Positions 56,247-64,000 of a stretch of DNA of 64,000 nt are shown piece by piece. The notes under the pieces are model-generated. The model saw only the letters and a program-made list of their open reading frames with translations, did no database searches and had not been told where the DNA came from. The stretch is from an uncultured Bacteroides sp. (GTDB taxonomy: Bacteria > Bacteroidota > Bacteroidia > Bacteroidales > Bacteroidaceae). Position numbers and translations under genes: made by a program. Numbering within the stretch: the stretch's first letter is position 1; the number at the start of each line of letters is the position of its first letter. The stretch lies in contig NZ_CAJTSC010000002.1 in NCBI RefSeq assembly GCF_910578895.1, positions 261 to 64,260 of the forward strand. Reading direction: 5' to 3'.

Positions 56247-57713
56247 TTATTCGAAAGACCCCATGCGCAGGAAGTTCACTTCTTGCTCCGAGAGATAACG
56301 CCACTCACCACGTCGCAAACCCTTCTTGGTCAAACCGGCAAAGAACACACGATCCAGTTTTACAACCTTGTATCCCAACGACTCGAAAATACGGCGCACA
56401 ATACGGTTCTTGCCAGAGTGAATTTCGATACCCACTTCATCTTTCTTGAACTCATCCGCATAGCTGATGGCATCTGCATGAATTTCACCGTCATCCAACT
56501 GAATACCGGCTGCTATTTGTTCCATATCGGCTTTGGTCAGATTCTTATCCAAATGCACATGATATATCTTCTTCTTCAGATATTTGGGATGAGTCAGTTT
56601 AGAAGCCAAATCGCCATCGTTTGTAAGCAACAGCACCCCCGTAGTATTACGGTCCAAACGACCTACCGGATAGATGCGTTCGTCACAAGCACCTTTCACC
56701 AAATCCATTACAGTACGGCGTGCCTGCGGGTCATCGGAAGTGGTTACCGTATCTTTGGGTTTATTCAGCAGGACATATATCTTACGTTCAATGCTGACCG
56801 TCTGGTCATGGAACTTCACTTCATCGCCACGCTTAATCTTTGTACCCAATTCCGTTACCACTTCTCCGTTCACAGACACCACTCCTGCCGTAATAAATTC
56901 ATCCGCTTCACGACGCGAACATACGCCGGCATTTGCTAGAAACTTATTCAAACGGATAGGCTCATTCGGATCTACAAACTGCTCCTTATACTCTATCTGC
57001 TTTTTCTTGCTATACTTGGCATTAGGATCGTAATCTGCCGTACGGCGAATAGGGCGGCTATAACTGTCCCTATTGCCATAAGGACGTTGAGGGCGGTCGC
57101 CATTCGAGTTATAACGCGCACGGAAAGGACGGTCGCCACCGGCATTGTTGCCATAAGGGCGTTGAGGACGATCGCCATTTTCACTATTAAATCTCGGACG
57201 ATAAGGACGGTCACCACCGACATTATTACCATAAGTGCGTTGAGGACGATCACCGCCTTCATTGTTATAACGAGGACGAAAAGGACGGTCACCACCGGCA
57301 TTGTTGCCATAAGGGCGTTGAGGACGATCGCCGCTTTCACTGTTATAGCGAGGACGGAAAGAACGGTCACCTCCGATGTTATTGCCATAAGGGCGTTGAG
57401 GGCGATCACCATTTTCACGGTTATAAGACGGACGATAAGGACGGTCGTTGTTATAAGGACGTTGAGGGCGATCACCATTCTCCGCATTCGAGTTAAAACG
57501 CGGACGGTAAGGACGGTCGCTGCTGTAAGCGCGTTGCGGACGGTCGCCGTTTTCACTATTAAATCTCGGACGATAAGGGCGGTCGCCATTTTCACGGTTA
57601 TAAGACGGACGACCATAGCTACCCTCCCTGTTAAATTGGTTACCATCACGGCCGGCGCCCGAATTCTCCCCTACGGAAGAAGCATCACGCCACGTTTCAT
57701 TTTCTATACTCAT
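56247..57713 (-). CDS. RluB/RsuA-type pseudouridine synthase with Arg/Gly/Asn-rich repeats
   Basis: 488 residues. The C-terminal 240 residues are a complete RNA pseudouridine synthase: an S4 domain ([22 protein letters not shown], near 250) and the catalytic Asp in [23 protein letters not shown] near 350. The first 230 residues are low-complexity: repeats with [11 protein letters not shown] and [10 protein letters not shown] about every 20-26 residues, basic and Tyr-rich. Such tails usually bind RNA or promote self-association; in this family they are unusual in length. The enzyme probably modifies 23S or 16S rRNA. It is expressed between purB and asnS. Confidence 0.92.
   Translation of the reverse strand: MSIENETWRDASSVGENSGAGRDGNQFNREGSYGRPSYNRENGDRPYRPRFNSENGDRPQRAYSSDRPYRPRFNSNAENGDRPQRPYNNDRPYRPSYNRENGDRPQRPYGNNIGGDRSFRPRYNSESGDRPQRPYGNNAGGDRPFRPRYNNEGGDRPQRTYGNNVGGDRPYRPRFNSENGDRPQRPYGNNAGGDRPFRARYNSNGDRPQRPYGNRDSYSRPIRRTADYDPNAKYSKKKQIEYKEQFVDPNEPIRLNKFLANAGVCSRREADEFITAGVVSVNGEVVTELGTKIKRGDEVKFHDQTVSIERKIYVLLNKPKDTVTTSDDPQARRTVMDLVKGACDERIYPVGRLDRNTTGVLLLTNDGDLASKLTHPKYLKKKIYHVHLDKNLTKADMEQIAAGIQLDDGEIHADAISYADEFKKDEVGIEIHSGKNRIVRRIFESLGYKVVKLDRVFFAGLTKKGLRRGEWRYLSEQEVNFLRMGSFE
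57090..57620 (-). repeat. In-frame coding repeats of the pseudouridine synthase
   Basis: DNA for the N-terminal tail repeats roughly every 60-78 bp (AAGGACGGTC and GTTGAGGACGATC on the plus strand). Unit copies differ by a few bases, so the repeat number could vary between strains by slippage or recombination. Confidence 0.75.
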
Positions 57714-57830
57714 TGTTTTATTCGAATAAAATTAAACCTACTGGCCTCCCGGCCATTCTTCTTTATCTCTTAGCTTAAAAACAAATTCCAAATTAAAAAG
57801 TTGAATTCTCCCGGACTCTCCTGTCTTTGC

Positions 57831-59177
57831 TTAAACTCCCGTATATGTATGGGGAGTAATTACACGCAATTCTTTCTTTATATCCTCGCTTACGTTCAAC
57901 CCTTCTATGAATTCCTTGATAGAAGCCTCTGTAATAGCCTGATTCGTACGGGTCAACGCTTTCAGCGCTTCATACGGATGTGGATATGCCTCGCGACGCA
58001 GAATTGTCTGGATGGCTTCGGCCACCACACTCCAGCAATCATCCAAATCACGGCAGATAGCCGGCTCGTTCAGCAACAACTTACGCAATCCTTTCAATGA
58101 ACTCTGGATAGCAATAACAATATGCCCGAACGGAACACCCACGTTACGCAACACGGTAGAATCCGTCAAGTCGCGTTGCAGACGCGATACCGGCAACTTT
58201 ACAGCCAAATGCTCCAAGATAGCGTTCGCTATGCCCAAATTGCCTTCGGCATTCTCAAAATCAATCGGGTTGACCTTATGCGGCATTGCGCTGGAGCCTA
58301 CCTCACCCGCTTTAATCTTCTGTTTAAAATACTCCATAGAGATATATTGCCAGAAATCGCGGTTCATATCAATCATCACCGTATTAATGCGCTTCATCGC
58401 ATCGAAGATGGCAGACAAGTTATCGTAATTGGAAATCTGCGTAGTGTACTCCTCACGCTCCAATCCCAACTTCTCCGCAACAAATTTATTACCGAAATCC
58501 TTCCAATCATATTCAGGATACGCCACATGATGCGCATTGTAATTTCCCGTAGCCCCACCGAACTTGGCAGTTATCGGGCAAACTTTCAATGCCGCCAGCT
58601 GACGTTCCAAGCGATATACAAACACCATCACTTCTTTCCCCAAACGAGTGGGAGAAGCCGGTTGTCCGTGCGTCTTGGCAAGCATAGGAATATCCGCCCA
58701 CTCTTCTGCGTATGTACGGAGTTGCGCTATTAATTCTTCTATTTGGGGATAATATACCTGTTCCAAAGCCTCCTTTACCGATAAAGGAATAGAAGTATTA
58801 TTTATATCTTGCGAAGTCAATCCGAAATGAATAAACTCTTTATAGTCATCCATTCCACCCAATTTATCAAATTCTTCCTTCAGGAAATATTCAACAGCCT
58901 TTACATCATGGTTAGTCACGCTCTCAATATCCTTGATGCGCACGGCATCGGCTTCGGAAAAATTACGGTAAATATTTCTCAAGGTTTCGAACACGCCCTT
59001 ATCCGCCCCTTTCAACTGGGGCAAAGGCAATTCACACAAGGTTATGAAGTATTCCACTTCAACCTGTACACGGTATTTTATCAGTGCAAATTCTGAAAAA
59101 TAGGCAGCTAAAGCATTTGTCTTGCCCCTATAGCGCCCATCAATCGGAGAGATTGCGGTAAGTAAATCAAGTTCCAT
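57831..59177 (-). CDS. purB: Adenylosuccinate lyase
   Basis: 448 residues. The fumarase/aspartase-superfamily signature GSSAMPHKVNPIDFENAEGN is near 290 and SIPLSVKEALEQ/KTHGQPASPTRLGKE carry the other active-site parts. It acts twice in purine synthesis (SAICAR to AICAR, adenylosuccinate to AMP). It is followed after 117 nt by the pseudouridine synthase gene. A small hairpin, TGGCC/GGCCA at about 57741-57755, lies in the gap. Confidence 0.97.
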   Translation of the reverse strand: MELDLLTAISPIDGRYRGKTNALAAYFSEFALIKYRVQVEVEYFITLCELPLPQLKGADKGVFETLRNIYRNFSEADAVRIKDIESVTNHDVKAVEYFLKEEFDKLGGMDDYKEFIHFGLTSQDINNTSIPLSVKEALEQVYYPQIEELIAQLRTYAEEWADIPMLAKTHGQPASPTRLGKEVMVFVYRLERQLAALKVCPITAKFGGATGNYNAHHVAYPEYDWKDFGNKFVAEKLGLEREEYTTQISNYDNLSAIFDAMKRINTVMIDMNRDFWQYISMEYFKQKIKAGEVGSSAMPHKVNPIDFENAEGNLGIANAILEHLAVKLPVSRLQRDLTDSTVLRNVGVPFGHIVIAIQSSLKGLRKLLLNEPAICRDLDDCWSVVAEAIQTILRREAYPHPYEALKALTRTNQAITEASIKEFIEGLNVSEDIKKELRVITPHTYTGV

Positions 59178-59206
59178 ACGTCGTATTTATGATAATTATC
59201 GGGCGG

Positions 59207-59214
59207 CAAAATTA
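59207..59214 (-). promoter_or_regulatory. -7 box of purB
   Basis: TAATTTTG on the minus strand, 29 nt before the start codon at 59177. The -33 element is unclear. Confidence 0.5.
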
Positions 59215-59283
59215 CTGCTTTTTTCCGAGTAATCAGGTATAAAGAAGAAATAAATTAAAGAAATGAAGCCTACAAAACGAAAA

Positions 59284-59310
59284 TAGCTTCACATGTAGAA
59301 TGTGAAGCTA
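59284..59310 (-). terminator. Terminator of tRNA-Val
   Basis: TAGCTTCACA (59284-59293) pairs perfectly with TGTGAAGCTA (59301-59310); on the minus strand TTTTCGTTTTG follows. It starts 13 nt after the tRNA 3' end. Confidence 0.8.
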
Positions 59311-59322
59311 CCTAAACCATCG

Positions 59323-59397
59323 TGGGCGTTGACGGATTCGAACCGCCGACCCTCTGCTTGTAAGGCAGATGCTCTGAACCAGCTGAGCTAAACGCCC
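59323..59397 (-). tRNA. tRNA-Val (anticodon UAC)
   Basis: On the minus strand GGGCGTT (5') pairs with AACGCCC (3') as the acceptor stem, followed by discriminator A. The D arm (AGCTCAGCTGGTTCAGAGC), the anticodon stem TCTGC/GCAGA with loop CTTACAA, and the T arm with GGTTCGAATCC are complete. The loop gives anticodon TAC, reading GUA valine codons. CCA is not encoded. Confidence 0.95.
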
Positions 59398-59422
59398 GTA
59401 CACTTCCGTTTCAAAAGCGATG

Positions 59423-59453
59423 CAAAGGTACAGCTTATTTTGAGATTACCAAA
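59423..59453 (-). promoter_or_regulatory. Promoter of tRNA-Val
   Basis: -33 TTTG (59450-59453) and -7 TACCTTTG (59423-59430) on the minus strand, 19 nt apart. The tRNA begins 26 nt past the -7 box. The early transcript (GCATCGCTTTTGAAACG) resembles that of the left-edge promoters. Confidence 0.75.
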
Positions 59454-59566
59454 ACTTTTACCATTTATTTTTGAGTATTTTTTTCAACAAGCACAAACAA
59501 CCACTGAATTTCAACCATTTAGCATCAAAACTTTTTTACGCCATTTTTTGGGAACAACAACGAAGT

Positions 59567-60214
59567 TCATCCGCAAACCCGCTCCAAGCTGTTGCATGTA
59601 TCCAGCAATACAGTCAATTTTTCCATCCAGTCTTCACCAGAAGTCACATGTAGTCCATGTATGCCGAGTGTTTCCGCCGCTTTAACGTTTTTCAGGCTGT
59701 CGTCCACAAATACCGTCTCTTCCGCTTTCATTCCATCAGCGGCAAGTGCCTTGAGATAGATATCCGGATTAGGTTTATAGGCTTGCATCTCATAACTGCA
59801 AAACAACGTATCAAAATAATCGTCAATCGGTCTGCACTCGCCACTAAACGCGCTACTGCGGGTAAAAGCCATAATAAACGGATTGGTATTGCTAAGCAAG
59901 CATACATGATACTTTTTCCTTAGTTCCAACAGATCATGAAGCCGGTCTACCGGAACATCACGTATAAAGCCCAACCAGCAATATTGCGCCTCTTCCCAAC
60001 TGACAGCCTCGCGTCCGACAGCCTCAGCCATTTTCCGGCAAAATCCGTTGGCATCAATTTTTCCCGTTTCCACATCCAAGAAGAAACCTCTCTGACCGTA
60101 TTCGCCCATGTATTCGTCCGTATTCACCCCCATCGCTCGAAAACGGCGAAAAGCCTCTTCCGAATTTTGACGGAATATCACACCACCCATATCAAATAAT
60201 ATATTCTTTATCAT
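59567..60214 (-). CDS. HAD-superfamily hydrolase
   Basis: 215 residues. Motif I is FDMGGVIF, where the second Asp is replaced by Gly as in several epoxide-hydrolase-like/DUF subfamilies; motif II is LLSNTNPF, motif III Lys in YKPNPDIY, and motif IV FVDDSLKNV. The cap is helical. It probably dephosphorylates a small metabolite; which one is unknown. It lies between the carB terminator and the tRNA gene. Confidence 0.9.
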   Translation of the reverse strand: MIKNILFDMGGVIFRQNSEEAFRRFRAMGVNTDEYMGEYGQRGFFLDVETGKIDANGFCRKMAEAVGREAVSWEEAQYCWLGFIRDVPVDRLHDLLELRKKYHVCLLSNTNPFIMAFTRSSAFSGECRPIDDYFDTLFCSYEMQAYKPNPDIYLKALAADGMKAEETVFVDDSLKNVKAAETLGIHGLHVTSGEDWMEKLTVLLDTCNSLERVCG

Positions 60215-60247
60215 ACTGCAATGTTACGGTTTTTCGTTCTTATGCAT

Positions 60248-60366
60248 AAAAAAAGTGTACCAAAACTTTTCCCACCACAGATTACACAGATTACCGGTAT
60301 TGATAACCGATTATTCCAAATCCAACCTGTGTCAATTTGTATAATCTACGGTGAGTTTTGGTACAC
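60248..60366 (-). terminator. Long-stem terminator of carB
   Basis: GTGTACCAAAACT (60255-60267) pairs perfectly with AGTTTTGGTACAC (60354-60366), and weaker pairing (AGATTA/TAATCT, CCACC/GGTG) extends inward. On the minus strand a run of U follows (60248-60254). It lies 35 nt after the carB stop. The inner CACAGATTACACAGATTA looks like a repeat. Confidence 0.75.
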
Positions 60367-60400
60367 CTTAATTTATTATATATAAATACAGCCAATCAGC

Positions 60401-63400
60401 TTATTTATATTCCTGCCAACTCTTAATCTGTATATCCTCCATTTTCATCTCGCAGAACGCCTCTATGAAAGCACTTGCCAGACGGGCATTCGTAATCAAC
60501 GGAATGTTATGGTCGATAGCACCACGACGGATTTTATAACCATTGGTCAGTTCGCGCTTAGAGTGGTTCTTCGGAATGTTCACAATCAGGTCGAACTTAT
60601 GTTCGGCAATCATTGTCATCACATTGTTCTCCGCATCGGCACGCTCATCGGGCCAGAACACAGCTTCGGTGCTCACACCGTGCGCATTAAGGAATGCAGC
60701 AGTACCCGCCGTTGCATAGATTTTGTATCCTTTGGCAAAAAGCATGCGGCTCGCATCCAACAAATCCACTTTCGACTTCATGGCACCGGAAGAGAACATC
60801 ACACCCTTCTCAGGAGACGGTATCTTGAAGCCGGTAGCAATCATGGAGTTCAGCAACGCTTCGGAGAAGTCATCACCAATACAGCCCACCTCACCGGTAG
60901 AAGACATATCCACACCCAACACCGGGTCTGCATTGTGCAGACGGGAGAATGAGAACTGAGAAGCTTTTACACCAATCCAGTCAATATCAAACGCCGACTT
61001 GTCCGGACGGGAGTAAGGAGCATCCAGCATAATCTTCGTGGCAGTTTCGATGAAGTTACGCTTCAACACCTTAGACACAAACGGGAAGCTGCGTGAAGCG
61101 CGCAGGTTACATTCGATAACCTTCACTTCGTTGTTGCGTGCCAGGAACTGGATGTTGAAAGGACCGGAGATATTGAGTTCCTTCGCAATCTGACGGCTGA
61201 TTTTCTTGATACGGCGTGCCGTAGCGAAATAGATTTTCTGCGCCGGGAACACCAGCGTAGCGTCACCGGAGTGTACACCGGCAAACTCAACGTGCTCGGA
61301 GATGGCATATTCCACCACCTCACCGTTCTGTGCCACCGCATCGAATTCAATTTCTTTCGTATTCTGCAAGAACTGGGAAACCACAACCGGATACTCCTTA
61401 GAAACCTCAGCAGCCATTTTCAGGAAGTTCTCCAGTTCTTCTTCATCGTAGCATACGTTCATCGCGGCACCGGAGAGCACATACGATGGACGAACCAATA
61501 CGGGATAACCCACCTTCTCAACAAATCCCTTTACGTCCTCCAGGCTGGTAAGCTCCTGCCAAGCCGGCTGGTCGATACCAAGCTGGTCAAGCATGGCGGA
61601 AAACTTATTACGGTTCTCTGCGCGGTCGATAGAGATAGGAGAAGTACCCAGCACCGGAACAGACTGGCGATGCAGCTTCATAGCCAGATTGTTAGGTATT
61701 TGTCCGCCTACGGATACGATTACACCGCGCGGCTGTTCGAGGTCGATAACATCGAGCACGCGCTCAAAGGAGAGCTCGTCGAAGTACAGGCGGTCGCACA
61801 TATCGTAGTCGGTAGACACCGTTTCGGGGTTGTAGTTAATCATGATAGACTTGTAACCCAGCTTGCGTGCAGTCTGGATGGCATTCACCGAGCACCAGTC
61901 AAATTCTACCGAAGAACCGATACGGTAAGCGCCCGAGCCCAGCACCACCACCGATTTCTCGTTCTTATAATAGTTCACATCATACCCTTGCACGGCATAC
62001 GTCATATAGAGGTAGTTTGTCAACTCCGGATGTTCGGAAGCAATGGTATTGATGCGTTTCACAGCCGGAAGAATGCCCAGTTCCTTACGGCGGGCACGCA
62101 CCATAAGGTTCTCTTTCTCCATATTGCCTTCCGGAGTCAGCACGAAACGTGCAATTTGGAAGTCGGAGAAGCCGAGCACCTTTGCTTCGCGCAACACGTC
62201 AGCCGGAATGTCTTCCACCTTATTATATTGTGAAAGTTTATTTTTATAATCCACAATGTTCTTCAGCTTGCCGAGGAACCAGGGATCGATTTTTGTCAAT
62301 TCAAAGATACGATCAATAGTGTATCCCTGCTCCAAAGCCTGAGCAATAGCAAACACACGCAAATCTGTAGGATGCGACAGTTCATGGTCCAGATTATCAA
62401 ATTCCACACCATCGTTACCCACAAAGCCGTGCATACCTTGCCCTATCATACGCAATCCTTTCTGAATAATCTCCTCGAAAGAACGACCGATAGACATGAT
62501 TTCGCCCACCGACTTCATGCTCGAACCGATTTCGCGAGACACACCCGCAAACTTCGTCAAGTCCCAACGCGGGATTTTGCAGATAAGATAATCCAACTGC
62601 GGAGCTTCGTAAGCGGAATTGGGAGTACCCATTTCGCCAATCTGATCAAGCGTATAACCCAGCGCAATCTTGGCCGCAACGAAAGCAAGCGGATAACCGG
62701 TGGCCTTGGATGCCAACGCAGAAGAACGCGACAGACGGGCATTCACCTCGATAACGCGGTAGTCGTTGGTTTCGGCATTGAACGCATATTGGATGTTACA
62801 TTCACCCACGATGCCGAGGTGGCGGATACATTTGGTAGAAAGCTCCTGCAACATCTTCACCTGTTCGTCGGTAAGCGAGCAGGTCGGTGCAACCACGATA
62901 GATTCACCGGTATGGATGCCCAGCGGGTCGAAGTTCTCCATGCTTGCCACAGTGAAGCAGTGGTCGTTGGCATCGCGGATTACCTCGAATTCAATCTCCT
63001 TCCAGCCTTTCAGCGACTCCTCCACCAAAATTTGTTTGGAAAAAGCGAAAGAACTTTCGGCAAGCGTCAGGAATTCCTCTTCGTTGGTACAGATACCACT
63101 ACCCAATCCGCCCAGCGCATACGCCGAACGTACCATTACCGGATAACCAATCTTGCGGGCAGCAGCAAGGGCATCTTCCATGCTCTCCACAGCTTGACTG
63201 ACGGGAGTCTTCATCGCTATCTCGTCCAGCTTCTTCACAAAAAGATCGCGGTCTTCGGTGTACATGATAGCCTCTACCGAGGTACCCAGCACGCGTACGC
63301 CATACTTTTCCAGAATGCCGTTGGTATAGAGTTCCGCACCGCAGTTCAGTGCAGTCTGTCCGCCAAAAGCCAGCAAAATGCCGTCCGGTTGTTCTTTCTT

Positions 63401-63628
63401 GATAATCTCTTCCACAAAATAAGGAGTCACCGGCAAGAAATACACCTGATCGGCGATACCTTCCGATGTCTGGATTGTAGCAATGTTGGGGTTTACCAAT
63501 ACCGAACTTATTCCTTCTTCACGCAAAGCCTTCAACGCCTGCGAACCGGAATAATCAAACTCTCCGGCCTGACCGATCTTGAGCGCACCTGAGCCCAAAA
63601 CAAGCACTTTCTTCAAATTCTTTTCCAT
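60401..63628 (-). CDS. carB: Carbamoyl-phosphate synthase large subunit
   Basis: 1075 residues, the standard CarB length. Two ATP-grasp halves are seen: KVLVLGSGALKIGQAGEFDYSGSQAL at the start and VVLGSGAYRIGSSVEFDWCSV near 560. RSAYALGGLGSG and RPSYVLSGAAMNV bind phosphate. The MGS-like allosteric domain (about 935-1075) ends the chain. It makes carbamoyl phosphate for pyrimidines and arginine with the glutaminase CarA, whose gene is not in the window. The 5' region carries a promoter, leader ORF and attenuator. Confidence 0.98.
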   Translation of the reverse strand: MEKNLKKVLVLGSGALKIGQAGEFDYSGSQALKALREEGISSVLVNPNIATIQTSEGIADQVYFLPVTPYFVEEIIKKEQPDGILLAFGGQTALNCGAELYTNGILEKYGVRVLGTSVEAIMYTEDRDLFVKKLDEIAMKTPVSQAVESMEDALAAARKIGYPVMVRSAYALGGLGSGICTNEEEFLTLAESSFAFSKQILVEESLKGWKEIEFEVIRDANDHCFTVASMENFDPLGIHTGESIVVAPTCSLTDEQVKMLQELSTKCIRHLGIVGECNIQYAFNAETNDYRVIEVNARLSRSSALASKATGYPLAFVAAKIALGYTLDQIGEMGTPNSAYEAPQLDYLICKIPRWDLTKFAGVSREIGSSMKSVGEIMSIGRSFEEIIQKGLRMIGQGMHGFVGNDGVEFDNLDHELSHPTDLRVFAIAQALEQGYTIDRIFELTKIDPWFLGKLKNIVDYKNKLSQYNKVEDIPADVLREAKVLGFSDFQIARFVLTPEGNMEKENLMVRARRKELGILPAVKRINTIASEHPELTNYLYMTYAVQGYDVNYYKNEKSVVVLGSGAYRIGSSVEFDWCSVNAIQTARKLGYKSIMINYNPETVSTDYDMCDRLYFDELSFERVLDVIDLEQPRGVIVSVGGQIPNNLAMKLHRQSVPVLGTSPISIDRAENRNKFSAMLDQLGIDQPAWQELTSLEDVKGFVEKVGYPVLVRPSYVLSGAAMNVCYDEEELENFLKMAAEVSKEYPVVVSQFLQNTKEIEFDAVAQNGEVVEYAISEHVEFAGVHSGDATLVFPAQKIYFATARRIKKISRQIAKELNISGPFNIQFLARNNEVKVIECNLRASRSFPFVSKVLKRNFIETATKIMLDAPYSRPDKSAFDIDWIGVKASQFSFSRLHNADPVLGVDMSSTGEVGCIGDDFSEALLNSMIATGFKIPSPEKGVMFSSGAMKSKVDLLDASRMLFAKGYKIYATAGTAAFLNAHGVSTEAVFWPDERADAENNVMTMIAEHKFDLIVNIPKNHSKRELTNGYKIRRGAIDHNIPLITNARLASAFIEAFCEMKMEDIQIKSWQEYK

Positions 63629-63679
63629 ATTCTATTATAAGTTACGAATTACAAGTTACGAACCACTCAGCTCTTTCAC

Positions 63680-63716
63680 AAAAAAAATGCGTTACCCCGA
63701 TTAAGGATTAACGCAT
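63680..63716 (-). terminator. carB attenuator terminator
   Basis: ATGCGTTA (63687-63694) pairs perfectly with TAACGCAT (63709-63716); the loop has CC/GG pairs that may extend the stem. Eight U follow on the minus strand (63680-63687). It lies between the leader ORF and carB, 52 nt upstream of the carB start, so it ends transcription before carB unless prevented. Confidence 0.8.
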
Positions 63717-63821
63717 TAACAAAGAACTAAAAATATCGTTTTCGGAAAAAAAGAAACCGACTACCAGCGAATGAAATTCATTCGAACGTAGGTTGTATGT
63801 ACTTCTTTCCTGCGATTGCAT
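63708..63821 (-). CDS. carB leader peptide ORF (pyrL-like)
   Basis: 37 codons from ATG at 63821 to TAA at 63708, starting MQSQERSTYNLRSN and ending SSLLMR. Codons 22-25 (GFFF) are encoded by a U-rich tract (63744-63758 in the complement, UUUCUUUUUUU). The stop codon lies within the 5' arm of the terminator at 63709-63716. This is the layout of the pyrBI leader in enterobacteria. Translation itself is predicted, not shown; a start 14 nt or so after the likely transcription start suits it. Confidence 0.6.
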   Translation of the reverse strand: MQSQERSTYNLRSNEFHSLVVGFFFSENDIFSSLLMR

Positions 63822-63841
63822 AGTTATCTCTAAAATTTGTG

Positions 63842-63873
63842 CAAAGTAACGACTTATTTACGATTTGAGCAAA
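63842..63873 (-). promoter_or_regulatory. Promoter of the carB leader
   Basis: -33 TTTG (63870-63873) and -7 TTACTTTG (63842-63849) on the minus strand, 20 nt apart; one mismatch to TAnnTTTG. The leader ATG is 20 nt past the -7 box. Confidence 0.65.
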
Positions 63874-63917
63874 TTAATCAAAGAAATAAATTTCTTATTC
63901 GAAAAGAGAGGGTCATT

Positions 63918-64000
63918 CATTTACAGGAGCCAAAGGAGTTGTCGCCCTTCTTCCTCTGACTCCTGATAAATCCCGTAAATAAAAGCCCCGTAGCTGACAG
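63918..64000 (+). repeat. Dispersed hairpin repeat, copy F (cut by window end)
   Basis: CATTTACAGGAG at the start, CGCCCTTCTTCCTCTGACTC in the middle and ATCCCGTAAATAAAAGCCCC near the end match the reverse complement of copy A. CAGGAG (63924-63929) and CTCCTG (63960-63965) form the stem ends; the paired change G-C to C-G against copy A (CAGCAG/CTGCTG) supports a selected hairpin. Confidence 0.75.

Noticed and set aside
63629..64000. carA gene directly upstream of carB
   Set aside because: No coding region of that size; the space is taken by the leader, promoter and a repeat.

Overview
The window looks like a chromosomal segment of a Bacteroides-type gut bacterium. Promoters follow the Bacteroides -33 TTTG / -7 TAnnTTTG pattern rather than sigma70, most starts lack a strong Shine-Dalgarno, and the gene content (GH97, GH3, GH20, a TonB-dependent receptor, two-domain TGS/uridine kinase-like nucleoside kinase, Rex, type II glutaminyl cyclase, DUF4488, DUF2975) is typical of Bacteroidales. 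The species cannot be fixed from this sequence.

Layout. 1-1138 is gene-free. It carries two tandem minus-strand promoters that resemble stable-RNA promoters and read off the left edge, plus a composite hairpin/22-bp repeat element. 1139-21914 is one long minus-strand polysaccharide utilisation operon of ten genes: GH28, an unassigned alpha/alpha-toroid protein, a NagB-family deaminase, a TonB-dependent receptor with no SusD partner, a heparinase II/III-like protein fused to GH105, an ACS-family sugar-acid MFS transporter, a lyase-like lipoprotein, GH97, a beta-helix protein fused to GH105, and a divergent GH20. A LacI-type regulator (22211-23260, plus) is divergent from it, and a CCGTGTnTTTGCA motif occurs in both promoters. 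Next come a standard GH20 hexosaminidase and a convergent GH3 enzyme, then a second, inverted copy of the composite repeat (28707-29170). The inferred substrate is a uronic-acid and amino-sugar glycan: lyases cut it, GH105 modules remove the unsaturated uronate, the MFS carrier imports the sugar acid, and the deaminase feeds amino sugar into glycolysis.

29257-46441 is mixed housekeeping and accessory content: LD-carboxypeptidase and glutaminyl cyclase, SufE, a CPBP-DUF2975 fusion with its HTH partner, RibF and a Ca2+ ATPase, rubredoxin convergent with a Na/Pi transporter, nucleoside kinase, a 1.2 kb repeat-rich spacer, a 51-residue protein with a GNAT enzyme, an ExoX-C-like protein, IspF, a FAH-family hydrolase, Rex and SUI1.

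46962-63628 is mostly minus strand: a large secreted HzsA-like/CxxCH/SUMF1-fold protein, the ribosomal operon rplM-rpsI-rpsB-tsf, a DUF4488-like protein, purB-pseudouridine synthase-asnS, tRNA-Val(UAC), a HAD phosphatase and carB. Upstream of carB is a promoter, a 37-codon leader ORF with a U-rich tract, and an intrinsic terminator overlapping the leader stop codon. This is the architecture of UTP-sensitive attenuation known from enterobacterial pyrBI.

The most notable items are the two 22-bp-period arrays with conserved 16-nt palindromes and variable 6-nt loops (774-868 and 28886-28980), the carB attenuator, and the SusD-less operon with two lyase-GH105 fusions. Domain names are from recognition of sequence motifs; no database search was run.
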